From assembly GCA_024291935.2 (NCBI GenBank), contig CM044310.1:120972213-121036212 (forward strand): DNA of 64,000 bases. Direction: 5' to 3'. Positions 1 to 10,599 of the stretch are shown piece by piece; within the stretch, counting starts at the first letter, position 1; each line of letters opens with the position of its first letter. The notes beneath the pieces were generated by a model. That model saw only the letters and a program-made list of their open reading frames with translations. It made no database searches and was not told where the DNA came from. The stretch is from Okapia johnstoni (lineage: Eukaryota; Chordata; Mammalia; Artiodactyla; Giraffidae). Both the position numbers and the translations under genes were made by a program.

Positions 1-212
1 AATGCTGAGTTTTAAGCCAGCATTTTCACTCTCCTCTTTTACCTTCATCAAGAGGCTCTTTAGTTCCTCTTCGCTTTCTGCCGTTAATGGTGGTGTCATC
101 TGCATATGAGATTATTTTCTTCTGGCAATCTTGATTCCAGCTTGAGTTTCATCCAGCCCAGCATTTTACATGATGTGCTCTGCATATGAGTTAAATAAGC
201 TGCCCTGGGCCC
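1..212 (-). mobile_element. BovB LINE fragment (RT-domain part)
   Basis: Read on the minus strand, the sequence matches the reverse-transcriptase stretch of the larger BovB at 2460-3952, in the region just around the YADD box and downstream of it. It runs off the left edge of the window. It is non-coding because of frame breaks. BovB is the ruminant RTE-type LINE. Confidence 0.8.
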
Positions 213-2440
213 ATTTTTAACGTAGCCGCTTGTTTCATAGCACTTTATATGATGCAAGTACAAGTTCTTTGTCACATATATATTTTGCAAATATTTTTTC
301 TTCATTTCTGGCCTGGCTTTTGACTTTCCAGATAAGTGATTTCACCAGTACAATTTTCAATTTTATGAAGTTTGTTATTTTTGCCCCTTTTCGATTTTCA
401 TGTGATGTGTTAGAGATAAGAGCTTGTGGTCTACATGACAAAAGCCACAGCCTTGTCGATTTTCTTCTGTAATTTTAAAAAGTTTTACATTTTAAATTTG
501 CCTTTAGACAAATCGGAGTGTCTTTTGGTTTGAGTTGTAAAGTCTGTTCCTACATTCCTTTTGTGGTTCCTAATTGCTCTGTAGTTAGGGCTGCAGAAGT
601 CCTGGGACAGTGGCCTGGACCGGCTTCCGTCCAGAGTGTTGTGCCTTGAGCAGGAGGGGCAGGAGAGACCTCGGCCCGATCTGCGGCGGGAGCGGGCGCG
701 GCCTGCATTCTCCCAGTTGGCCCGCAGAGGGCGGCAACCCGCCTCTCTTCCAGGGCGGGACCTGTGTGTTCTGCCCACAGGCTGGGTCCAGGGCACAGCT
801 AACAGGCATTACGTCTCCTCAGGACCGGCCAGTGCTTTGGCTTCGGGAAAATGCAGGGCTTTGTCCACACAGAGAGTGGCTAGGTTTCCTCAGGGCCTTC
901 TGGGAGAGACCCCCTGGGAGAGAAGGGTGAGGAAAAGGGGGGGTGATGCTGCCTCTGGGGGCCGGCGAGGCCTCCGCAGACGGGGACCTGCCTGCAGAAG
1001 ATGCTGTGGACGTCCCTGAATTCTTTGCTGAGTATTGGGGGGTAGTGCAGGCAACAGGGCAAGCAGGTCGTCCCGGTGGCTCTTGAGCAGAACTGGGGGA
1101 CAGGGGCTCGGCCCACAAAACCTGAAACGTGCTTCCAGAATGGCAAGAAGTGGTCCTTCCACCTGCCAGACATGGAGGGAAGGGGAGGCCCACTGGGCCA
1201 CCTTCATTCTGGGCGGCCTTCTAGGAGGCTCACCGGCCTCAGCGCATGCTGTGTGCGGGGCTAGGACAGGTCAGGTTGTGCAGTAGGGATGCACAGTGGG
1301 GGGAGGGTTCCTCCAGCTTCCTCGCGACCCCTCCTTTCCTCAAGGGTCTCAGAACATCTCCCCTCCCAGTGATGGAGGGCAGTTCCCCAGGAAAGCTCAT
1401 TAGAGACTTGACCCCCAACTGGGGCTGGTCCCGTGGTGTCCACCCTCCCCCTCCAAAACGCCAGGCCCCAGATGGGGAGCCTCACTCAGTGAGAACCACA
1501 TGGCCCTGCAGTGGTGGCGCAGGGGCCGCCACTCAGCGGAGGGAGCTTTAGGTCAAGAGGAGGGCGGTTTTCCAGCTCTCCTCAACGCTGCCACCACCAG
1601 CCGCTGGTCACCCCTTCCCCCCTCCCCTTGGGCAAATCACAAAAGCCGGAGTCTGCATCAGCACCGACCAGCCCAAAGTGAGCAGTGAGGCCCACACGGC
1701 ACCGACGCTCCCATCAAATGCAAGCTGACCTCCCCGAGCCTGCAGGAGAGGTCCTCTCTGGGCAGGTCATTTACTCCTTGGGTTACATTTATTCCCAGGC
1801 CTTAGGTCCTCTTGACCTTACCGTGAGATGGTTTTCTCTCTCTCTGTCTGATGCTAATTAGTGTGTAGGAACACAACTGATATATGTGTACTAATTTTTG
1901 TATCATGCAGCTTCACATACTACTGATGTTTTTTGGTAGTTGCACATGGAAAAACTACGATAAGAACACCACTGTCTACAGAATGGCCAGGTCACCCAGA
2001 ACACCAAGACACGCCATGCCCTTTGAACCTACACCACCCTACAGCAGTAACCTGCATATCACTTTGAGGGAGCAGCCTGGGTGGAGCTTGGCCTCTGAAA
2101 CAAGTTTTTACGTCTTCTCTGATTTCTGGCTCTTCGTTGACATGGTTGTTCTGAAAAGAAATCTGTGTAACTTCTGAAGTCTAGAAAATTGTCCACAGCA
2201 GTAGAATGGACTCACATTTGCCATTTCACACAGAATTCAGCCCTGTTTTACACAAAGCAGAAACCCTCTGCCAGGGAAGTGGCACGTGACCTCCAAGGGA
2301 GGACTTTATTCTGGTTCCTACATTATAATCCAGCCCACAAGCCCAGGCCCACTTCCACCAGTTGCCCCAATTCTAGAGAAATGTCTTTCCCGTTCTGATC
2401 CATGTTTCTTCTCTGGGACCATAAACAGATACTTTCCCTC
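213..2440. other. Intergenic stretch, no gene recognised
   Basis: About 2.2 kb without a convincing gene. The part from about 600 to 1550 is GC-rich with overlapping open frames on both strands, which is what high GC produces by chance. No domain, splice-bounded exon or known protein was recognised. From 1700 to 2440 the sequence is ordinary unique-looking DNA. Confidence 0.5.
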
Positions 2441-2459
2441 CTTGTCACAACCTTGATGG

Positions 2460-3952
2460 ATTGAAAGTGCACCAGATGAGCGGGATTTGGGTGTGGAGGT
2501 GATGGAATTTCAGTTGAGCTATTTCGAATCCTGAAAGATGATGCTGTGAAAGTGCTGCACTCGATATGCCAGCAAATTTGTAAAACTCAGCAGTGGCCAC
2601 GGGACTGGAAAAGGTCAGTTTTCGTTCCAGTCCCAAAGAAAGGCAATGCCAAAGAATGCTCAAACTACCGCACAATTGCACTCATCTCACACACTAGTAA
2701 AGTAATGCTCAAAATTCTCCAAGCCAGGCTTCAGCAATACGTGAACCGTGAACTTCCAGATGTTCAAGCTGGTTTTAGAAAAGGCAGAGGAACCAGAGAT
2801 CAAATTGCCAATATCTGCTGGATCATCAAAAAAGCAAGAGAGTTCCAGAAAAACATCTATTTCTGCTTTATTGACTATTCCAAAGCCTTTGACTGTGTGG
2901 GTCACAATAAACTGGGGAAAATTCTGAAAGAGATGGGAATACCAGACCATCTGACCTGTCTCTTGAGAAACCTGTATGCAGGTCAGGAAGCAACAGTTAG
3001 AACTGGACATGGAACAACATACTGGTTCCAAATAGGAAAAGGAGTACGTCAAGGCTGTATATTGTCACCCTGCTTATTTAACTTATATGCAGAGTACATC
3101 ATGAGAGATGCTGGGCTGGAAGAAACCCAAGCTGGAATCAAGATTGCCGGGAGAAATATCAATAACCTCAGATATGCGGATGACACCACCCTTATGGCAG
3201 AAAGTGAAGAAGAACCAAAGAGCCTCTTGATGAAAGTGAAAGAGGAGAGTGAAAAAGTTGGCTTAAAGCTCAATGTTCAGAAAACTAAGATCATGGCATC
3301 TGGTCCCATCACTTCATGGGAAATAGATGGGGAAACAGTGGAAACAGTGTCAGACTTTATTTTTGGGGGCTCCAAAATCACTGCTGATGGTGATTGCAGC
3401 CATGAAATTAAAAGACGCTTACTCCTTGGAAGGAAGGTTATGGCCAACCTAGATAGCATATTGAAAAGCAGAGACATTACTTTGCCAACAAAGTCCGTCT
3501 AGTCAAGGCTATGGTTTTTCCAGTAGTCATGTATGGATGTGAGAGTTGGACGGTGAAGAAAGCTGAGCGCTGCACAATTGATGCTTTTGAACTGTGGTGT
3601 TGGAGAAGACTCTTGAGAGTCCCTTGGACTGCAAGGAGATCCAACCAGTCCATCCTAAAGGAGATCAGTTCTGGGTGTTCATTGGAAGGACTGGTGTTGA
3701 AGCTAAAACTCCAATACTTTGGCCACCTCATGCGAAGAGTTGACTCATTGGAAAAGACCCTAATGCTGGGTAGGATTGGGGACAGGAGGAGAAGGGGACG
3801 ACAGAGGATGAGATGGTTGGATGGCATCACTGACTCGATGGACATGGGTTTGAGTAAACTCCGGGAGTTGGTGATCGACAGAGAGGCCTGGCATGCTGCG
3901 ATTCCTGGGGTTCCAAAGAGTCGGACACGACTGAGCGACTGAACTGAATTGA
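2460..3952 (+). mobile_element. BovB (RTE) LINE, 5'-truncated, RT plus C-terminal domain
   Basis: This is the longest BovB copy in the window and carries the 3' half of the single BovB ORF. Codons 2546-3502 encode the reverse transcriptase: an F-I-D-Y-x-K-A-F-D box (first catalytic Asp) and a YADD box at 3173-3184. The frame then breaks near 3494, where this copy has one A fewer than the homologous position in the copy at 15328-15880. The reading resumes from 3511 to 3942 as the C-terminal part rich in R-R-R-G-R. The element ends in the typical actgaactgaa-like tail. It is 5'-truncated relative to a full element of about 3 kb (family knowledge). It is dead as an autonomous element because of the truncation and the frameshift. 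Confidence 0.93.
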
Positions 3953-3999
3953 ACTTCTCATGGTAACAGGGATCAGCGCTTCATTCATTGTTTGTGACT

Positions 4000-4445
4000 A
4001 AATGGGCATCACACTTACCATCTGAACCATTTTATGCACACAGTCCTATGGCATCAACCACACAAACACTGTTGTATAAACATCCTTACCATCCACGTCC
4101 AGACCTTTTCCATTTTCACTGGTGAAACTGTACTCTGAACACGAATCCCCCTCAGCCTACCCTGTGCCTTGGAACTGCACCTCTCTGGATGCCTCCTATA
4201 CGTGGAAACTTATGATGTTTGTCCTCTTGTGACAGGGCTGTCTCACTGATCATGCCCTTGAGGTCTGTATGAGCCAGCGTCGGGGTTTCCGTACTCGTTA
4301 AGGCTAAATGACACTCATTTGCGTGTAGACCACTGTGGTCCGTCCACTCACCCATCGAGGAACACTCGGGTGGCCTCCGCCGCTTGGTAGCATTCCGATT
4401 CACATTGCTCAGAATGTGGACGTGTACCCACATTGGTTCCAGACC
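4000..4445 (+). mobile_element. Old L1 (L1M-type) 3' fragment
   Basis: Diverged match to the ancient mammalian L1 3' region: a segment resembling the part that reads as a second-site-of-water-level set of T-rich phrases such as tggacacttgggt-type and gaatgtggacgtgtaccca-type motifs near 4350-4440. A related, clearer fragment sits around the minisatellite at 18880-20590. Assignment is by pattern recall only. Confidence 0.45.
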
Positions 4446-5160
4446 CTGCTTTCAATCTTTTGGGCATGATTCTGACTGGGTGTTTTAAAACTTTTAAAAA
4501 AACATTGGACAGACTTCCCAAATATCAGATTCTATTTAAAGTTCTTCTGAACTCCAGCTGACTTTGGGGTGCTTCAAAGGGCCCTGGAGCATTTCAAAGA
4601 GAGACCCTACACTAATTAGGTTCATCTGGAGGCTTACGTTGCATGGGAAACACTGTCCAAACTCGCTGTTGCTTGTGTCAGATGGAATCATGAGGCTCTC
4701 CCCAGTTTCATCACAGCTGTCAAACGGGAAAGGATTCAGGGGTTCTCCTGCTGCCTAGTCTCTCACCTCACAGTGTCCAGGAAACCGAAAGAACTTCTTT
4801 ACTTCCTGGCCCTTGGTCCTGAGCCCCACGCTGCCTCCCACGGTGCCCAACCCCACTTTCTCCAGGAGTTCCACTCTGCATCAATGGAGTACCTTTCACT
4901 CCAGTCTCCTGGGCTGGCCGCTGCCCAGAAGCCCACATTATAATCTTTATAGATGCTCAATCGCTAGGAATACACCCCAGGGTAGGGAAACTTGCTGTTG
5001 GATCTGTGCTTTATACACAACAGAGCCCCCTCAGGGAGAGTCCCGGCAATGCCCTGGCAGTGTGCAGATGTTCCTGACCCACCCACGGGGGACCCGTGTG
5101 AAAGGCCTGGGTCCACCAGAGACATCTGGTTAGGCAACGGGAGAGCAGAGGATGCCCAAA
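4446..5160. other. Intergenic, nothing recognised
   Basis: About 700 bp with no coding, RNA or repeat signal that I can name. Short open frames here lack splice context and domains. Confidence 0.4.
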
Positions 5161-5165
5161 ATCCC

Positions 5166-5446
5166 ACTGTGGGACTTCCCAGGTGGTCCAGTGCTGAAGA
5201 ATCCACCTGCCAATGCAGGAGACACAGGTTCGATCCCTGGTCCGGGGAGATTCCACGTGCTGCAGAGCAACTAAGCCCATCCACCACAACTACAGAAGCC
5301 CACGCACCCCAGAGCCTGTGCTCTGCCAAAAGAGAAGGCGCTACCATGAGAAGCCCGCACACCACAGCTAAGGGGAAGCCTTCGCTCTCTGCAACTACAG
5401 AAAACAGCAACAAAGACCAAGTGCAACCAAAAATAAATAATTAAAT
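5166..5446 (+). mobile_element. CHR-type tRNA-derived SINE
   Basis: The head starts gggacttcccaggtggtcca and carries the tRNA-like B-box region ggttcgatccctggt. The body has the actacagaagccca motif and the tail is A-rich (aaaaataaataat). This is the cetartiodactyl CHR SINE layout. Open frames across it on both strands are incidental. Confidence 0.85.
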
Positions 5447-6540
5447 ACATAAAATTTAAAAACCCATCAGGTTCAAAGGGAATTCGGATGATGCTCTGAC
5501 TCCTTCAGGTTAAAGCCTCCTGGCAAACGTTTCCCGGATGCTGGATTCCATTTCTAGGCAAGTCCAGTTGCAGGTTGTTCAGTATGGGAGGATTCCCTTC
5601 TAAGCCAGAAGAAACACCTCTGGAGTGTATCCTTAAGAACTGGAAGTTCTTAAAAATAGTTAGGCTAAGAAAGGAAACACTTAAAGTTTACTGTGATACT
5701 GCCTGTCCTTTATAGAAGCTGGGAGGATGGAGAGGAAATGGCCTGAAAATGGGTCTCTAAATTACAATATCACCTTGCGATTGGGTCTTTACCGTCACAA
5801 GAGGAGAAAATGGACCGAGGTTCCCTATGTTCAAGTCTTCAAGATCCTTTCCCCAAGTCCCACTCTACGTGGCTTTTGTAATTACAGGCCTGGGGAATCA
5901 GGAAACACTCCTGACATCTAAGATGATCCCCTTCTAACCTCCCCCAACCCTCAATGGAGAAATCGGGCTTCCCCTGCTCCTCAGGAGCCAGCAGCCTTTC
6001 CAGAGCCACCTTCTCCTCTGGACTCCTCTGACTGACCCCAAATCCCACTTCCCTGGAAACTTTTATACCCTCCATTACCCCCGGAGGGCAAGCCAGTCCC
6101 TCCCTAGTAGGGGAGCTCCCTTTCGCCCAGGATCAGGGAAAGTGACAAATGGTGACGGGCAACCAGAGCGTATGTGCCCTTCTCTCTAACCAACCGAGCC
6201 CAACACGGAGACTAAGCCGATCTTCCAAGAAACCTAGTGAGTTTGCTGAAAGGCTTTAGTCCTAACTCTGGCCTCTGATTTAACCTGGAAGGATGTCCCA
6301 GTAGTCCTACTTGCTGTACCCAAGGAGAGCAAAGCACCGGACCGAAGCATAGGCGCACGCTGACCAGCGAGCCAGGGCCTCCATGCAGCACCCACTTCTG
6401 CCAACTGTTAGGCCAAACGGGGAGTAGGAGACACACACAGACCCGGGAGCGGTAAATGAGGCGGAGGGCCTGCGCCTTTCCTCGTGGTCCACGTGAGGAC
6501 CGTGCGACTGAGGAAGGGGGGAGACACGGTGAACCTGAAG
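5447..6540. other. Intergenic, nothing firmly recognised
   Basis: No gene was recognised. The right end (about 6300-6540) lies directly downstream, on the minus strand, of the decayed KRAB-A exon. A KRAB-B or linker exon of the same dead gene could be hidden here, but I could not identify one. Confidence 0.35.
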
Positions 6541-6550
6541 TTCTCACCCA

Positions 6551-6680
6551 GGGAGGCGGGAGTGCCGAGTTCTCCAGCGTCACGTCGCAGGACCGGCATC
6601 TCTGAGCCTCTCAAGGGGACCCCACTCCTCCCGGGCAAAATGCACAGCCACGTCTTCGAAGGTCAGGCCATCCTGCTCTG
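6551..6680 (-). pseudogene. Decayed KRAB-A exon
   Basis: On the minus strand a splice-acceptor-like tgtcag precedes a KRAB A-box start reading DGLTFEDVAVHFAREEW, with the hallmark DVAV and EEW motifs. The frame then breaks: the usual L-Y-R-D-V part is shortened to a run reading RLRDAGPA. A shifted frame picks up VTLEN and P-P/S-L-G, where KRAB-A exons normally end, and a ggtgag donor follows. Functional KRAB A boxes recruit TRIM28; this one has lost the middle of the box. No zinc-finger exon was found downstream on the minus strand (lower coordinates) within the window. It is probably a remnant of a former KRAB-ZNF gene, one of several in this cluster. Confidence 0.7.
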
Positions 6681-6689
6681 ACAGTGACA

Positions 6690-7950
6690 GACAAAACCAC
6701 AAAAGCCACACTCCCATGGAGCCACAGTCCACTCTCCCCCCCACCCCCAACATCGACCCCATCCTTTTCCCAGGCCCGGTGCGCCTGTCTCCCCGCTGGG
6801 TAAAGCCCTCGGCAGCAGGAGGCATCTAGGCTCTGGGTGGGGAGAGAAGGGAGTGCCACCTCCACAGGCCAGCCCCACGGTGTGGCCACGGCCGTGTAAC
6901 TCTCGAGGCAGATCAGCAGACGCGTGCCAGGTCCCGCGGCTCCGCCCAGGGCCACCGGGATCCCTGCCCCTGCCCACTGGCGTTTCTCTGCCCTCCCGGC
7001 ACCTGTGTTTCAGTCACTTGCTCCTGACCCCACTGGTGACGGTGTAATTCCCTCAGCATGTGACCAGACCCACGACGCCTGACAATGGCCAGATGCAATC
7101 AGCAGCCCTTTTACTGATCATACGCTAACGTGGGCGACAGCACGCAAGGCCCCCAGAGGCCGCGCTCCACAGGGTGACCAGCCCTGGGGGTGGGATGCAG
7201 TCTCTGCGGGATCCCCACTTCCCAGAGGATGTGACGGGCTTGTTTGAATGACTGCACGTTTGTAGGGAACTGAAACTCAATACAAACAAATAAGCAGGAA
7301 CTGTGCCTGTTCCCTTGATGAAAAGGGTTGTAAGGTTAGGAGACATTACCTGTGAGCAGAGTGTGGAGGGAAATGCTGTACAGCCATTGGAGGGCACCCT
7401 TGTTTCACCAGATGTCAGGGCACCATATCCATTGGCCTTAATTTGAAAACTTACAACTTGGCAGACAGCAGCCAGAATATCACTAACAAATCCCAACAGG
7501 ATCCAGGATGACCGCAGACTTCCCACGGTTCACCTTCGTGATGGCAGCCTCAAATCATTCTATATGCTCAGTCACAGAGAACTGAGTGTGATCTCAGATA
7601 CCCATAGTCCTGCTTTTCCTATACTTGCTGTGCCCTCAGAAATTACAACCTTCCTCCGTTCATCCAACCATCATCCAAAGCCCAGCGACACTGACAACCC
7701 ACCCCAGGTCTGGTGACTCCCACAAAGGACTGAATTTTCCCCTGATCATACGCACTTGACCAAGTGAAACACCCGAGACACCGGCAAAATCCTCACAAAG
7801 TCTTGGTGAGTCTACAAAACGGTGAATTCCAAGTTTCAGTCTTGGAATATGCATAATTTATGGTAACACAGTTAGTCCTCATCTTTTCACAGATTCAGTA
7901 TTTGTAAACTTGCCTACTTGCCCAAACTGGCAATACTTACATTTTTACAT
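6690..7950. other. Intergenic, nothing recognised
   Basis: GC-rich to about 7200, then average composition. No protein domain, RNA or named repeat was recognised. Open frames on the minus strand at 6580-6980 are extensions of the KRAB relic frame and chance GC-rich frames. Confidence 0.4.
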
Positions 7951-7954
7951 TCGT

Positions 7955-8178
7955 TCACAGACATCTCTCCGACTCTGCGACCCCATCAACTGTAGCCCAC
8001 CAGGCGCCCCTGTCCATGGGATTTCCCAGGCCAGGCTCCTCTGTCTGTGGCATTTCCCAGGCAACAACACTGGAGTGGGTTGCCATTTCCTTCTCCAGGG
8101 GATCTGCCTGATCCAAGATCGAACCTGCATCTCTTGCATCGCTGGCAAATTCTTACAGCTCAGCCACAGGGGAGGCCC
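7955..8178 (-). mobile_element. Bov-tA SINE with internal duplication
   Basis: Reverse-complement Bov-tA: actctgcgaccccat near the left, ctggagtgggttgccatttc in the middle, and a tRNA-derived head ending in a ggaggcccc-like start at the right. A segment of about 31 bp (ccaggctcct...ttcccagg) occurs twice in tandem at about 8000-8068, which the family consensus has once. Confidence 0.88.
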
Positions 8179-8179
8179 C

Positions 8180-8755
8180 TCACAGATGCACTGACACAGA
8201 AAATCTGAGTCACCCAGCGATGCTCCGCCTTCTCATTTCCGGTCTCATACTGTGAATAAGCGTTCTTCCCATGATGCCTTTGGTACCCCATTAGTGCTTT
8301 TTCTCGGTGATTTTGTTGTGCAAACAGGCCTCCACACCTGGTGCCTACATGCCACCCAGTGTTCCTAAGCACAAAGAATGTGCCTTAAAGAAAATACGTA
8401 ATAGCTCAGCATTGTTCAGTCATGAACCAGTGTTGTGAGCCATGATTTCAATGTTACCAAATCAACAGTATATAGTAAATGAGTTGCTTAAAAAAAACAA
8501 AACAAAACAGGGAAACAATGTTATTTACTGACTGGTGGACAACAATTTTGTGACCAGAGGCTCTCAGGAAATGAATTCTGTTATTTCCCCTAGAAACAAT
8601 GGTTGTGCATCCATTAATTCAGTGAATTACAGAAAATGACTATTGTGAGTGACAACTGATTGTACTTTAATGAAGCTGTTTTGCTTTTTAAACAAACTCT
8701 TAAGATTCGTAGCTCCCTAATTGACTGTGCTTCGCTACTATATGCACGCTCTTGA
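8180..8755. other. Intergenic, nothing recognised
   Basis: No gene or repeat named. The composition is AT-rich between 8390 and 8700. Confidence 0.4.
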
Positions 8756-8759
8756 CGTT

Positions 8760-9165
8760 GCCCGTGTCTGCTGCAGCTTTACGGAGGCAACAGAGTATAG
8801 TGCGGCACCTTCTCCGCATCTTCGTCTCTTCTCAGGTTGCCGCAACACAATCCCTCGTTAGGTGGCTTCAAGGGATGCGCATTCTTGTATTTCTAGAGGC
8901 TGGAAGTCTAAGGCTGAGGTGCCATCAAGATTGCTGTGTCAGTAAACGGCCTTTCCTCTGTTCAAAAATGCAGAGAGCAAGTGAGCACCTCCTGGTGTCT
9001 GGTCCTCTTATAGGGACACAAGTCACACTACGAAGCCAATCTCATGACCTCATTTGTCCTTAATCATCCATCTCCTTATAGGCGACACCTAAAAAGTTAC
9101 ATTGGGTGTTAGTGCTTGAATGCACAAATTTTGAGGGACACAGTTCAGTCTATAACAGATTGACC
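8760..9165 (-). mobile_element. Ancient interspersed repeat (MaLR/MLT-like?)
   Basis: The run of phrases ttctagaggctggaagtct, tcttatagggacac and ttttgagggacacagttca is typical of a widespread ancient mammalian repeat in reverse orientation. The similar pieces at 40880-41320 and, in the opposite sense, 48290-48720 appear to belong to the same broad type. The family name is uncertain. Confidence 0.45.
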
Positions 9166-9239
9166 AATATTATATAATGGTCTTTATTCCTTGTGAACAT
9201 TCTGGTACTTTGGCAGACTAGGGTTAAAGGTAAAGACTT

Positions 9240-9900
9240 CCATTCACTAAACTCGAATGTCTTTCTCTAATGTGAACTTTCCGGTGGTTATTGAGGTTAG
9301 AGCTCTGGCTAAAAGACTTCCCACATTCAGTGCATTCATAAAGCCTTGTTCTAGTAAGAATTCTCTGGTGAGTAATGAGGTCAGACTTATAGCTAAAGAA
9401 TTTCCCACATTCACTGCAATCATATGGCTTTTAACCAGTAGGAACTTTTTGATGCATAATGATTGCTAAATAATTTTCTACATTCACCATACTCACGAGG
9501 TCTTACTCCAGTGTGAACTTCCTGGGGTTGAAAGAGGCCAGAGCTTTGTCTAAAGGGTTTCCACATTCCCCACACACATAAGGCTTTTCTCTAGTGTGAA
9601 CTCTCAAATACTCCCTGAAGATACAGTTTTTTTTTTACTGCACCTGTAAGATTTTTCCCTCGTTGAGGACTCTCTGGTGCTGAACAAGTGTGTGTTTGGG
9701 GCTCCAAGCTTTCACGCACTTGAGGCAGTGACTTTTTACACTGCGGAAGCCACCACACCCTCTGCTCTGCTGTTTGGCTTCTCCCTGGTGTGAGGGGCCT
9801 GTTGCTGAAGATGTCCTGAGCTGCCCAGGGAGTCGAGTCCTTCCCAACCTCCTTAGAGATAAAAGATTTCCCTGAGACTTGGAATTTGCAGCTCTTCAAA
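9240..9900 (-). pseudogene. C2H2 zinc-finger exon relic
   Basis: Read on the minus strand, this holds decayed C2H2 fingers. Repeated phrases equivalent to H-T-x-E-K-P and E-C-x-E-C-G-K-x-F can be followed in changing frames between about 9600 and 9240. Stop codons and frameshifts break every long frame. The upstream part (about 9900-9780) reads S-F-I-S-K-E-V-G-K-D, resembling the N-terminal linker region of the ZNF417/587/418 family from the same human cluster (recall, not searched). The portion that should come before it in the gene is present just to the right but in the opposite orientation (see 9944-10167). Confidence 0.75.
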
Positions 9901-9903
9901 AAC

Positions 9904-9943
9904 AAGCATCTGAGCAGAGCGTGTCTGCCGATGTAATGCCACA
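9904..9943 (+). repeat. Inverted-repeat arm, left
   Basis: Forty bases that match the reverse complement of 10168-10207 at 38 of 40 positions. The arms are separated by 224 bp that contain an oppositely oriented zinc-finger piece. Confidence 0.9.
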
Positions 9944-10167
9944 GGACAGGACCCTCAAAGCGGGTCTGTTTCCCCAGAAGGCATAGCTGTGTGACGTGTG
10001 TGGGCCCATGTCAAGAGACAGTTTGCACTTGGTTGACCACCAGGAAACAGCACAGGCAGAAACGGCACACGTGTGGGGCATGTGGAAATCGATTTCATCT
10101 CACTGCAAACCTTCACCAGCAGTACAAGCGGCATGCTGGCGAGAAATACTGCAAAAGCAGTGTTTGT
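9944..10167 (+). pseudogene. Inverted piece of the zinc-finger relic
   Basis: On the plus strand, opposite to the neighbouring relic, this encodes zinc-finger-family sequence. One frame reads MCGPMSRDSLHLVDHQET; after a frameshift another reads HTCGACGNRFHLTANLH followed by Q-Q-Y-K-R-H-A-G-E-K, a nearly regular C2H2 finger (C-x2-C-x12-H-x4-H). In human members of the family (ZNF587/418 type, recalled) this block comes directly before the S-K-E-x-G-K-D block found in minus orientation at 9780-9900. The order is consistent with a local inversion of a once continuous exon. Confidence 0.7.
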
Positions 10168-10207
10168 TGTGGCATTACACCGGCAGACACGCTCTGCTCC
10201 GATGCTT
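10168..10207 (-). repeat. Inverted-repeat arm, right
   Basis: Partner of 9904-9943. Both arms can be read as the same peptide, CGIT-(S/P)-ADTLCSDA, on opposite strands. This shows that the arms were duplicated as well as inverted. Confidence 0.9.
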
Positions 10208-10599
10208 CCTTATCCTCACTACGCTCCGGCAACGTGAAAGAAGGAAACGCTGGCGAAGTGCATGCTGGCTCCGGCAAGAAGGGGTAACCTGCAGAAAAGT
10301 GCGTGTGGGACAAACCCAGGAACAGTCAGTGGGATAGTTCTGAGGACTGAAGACTTGGGGACAGGGTGAGAATGGTCTGCCTAGCAGAACTGGGCCTCTG
10401 GAGATCACAGCTCAGAGGTGGACTCTGGAGGTTAAATACTCTGCCACTGTGAGACAGAAAGGGTCTACAACTCCTTCCTCTGGAGAAGCTCTCAGGAGAC
10501 CTGGGCGTTTGCTGACACGGGTGTGTTATACAGATAGAACAGTGAGTTTAGGCCCAAGAAAATGCAACCACAACAGAGTCGCTGGTGTTCAATGACTGT

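Noticed and set aside
636..1019. GC-rich open frames near the left end (up to 127 codons)
   Set aside because: Several frames on both strands overlap in GC-rich DNA and none has a recognisable domain.
7945..8194. ORFs across SINEs such as peptides with [22 protein letters not shown] runs
   Set aside because: Characteristic translations of Bov-tA copies, seen at every SINE in the window.
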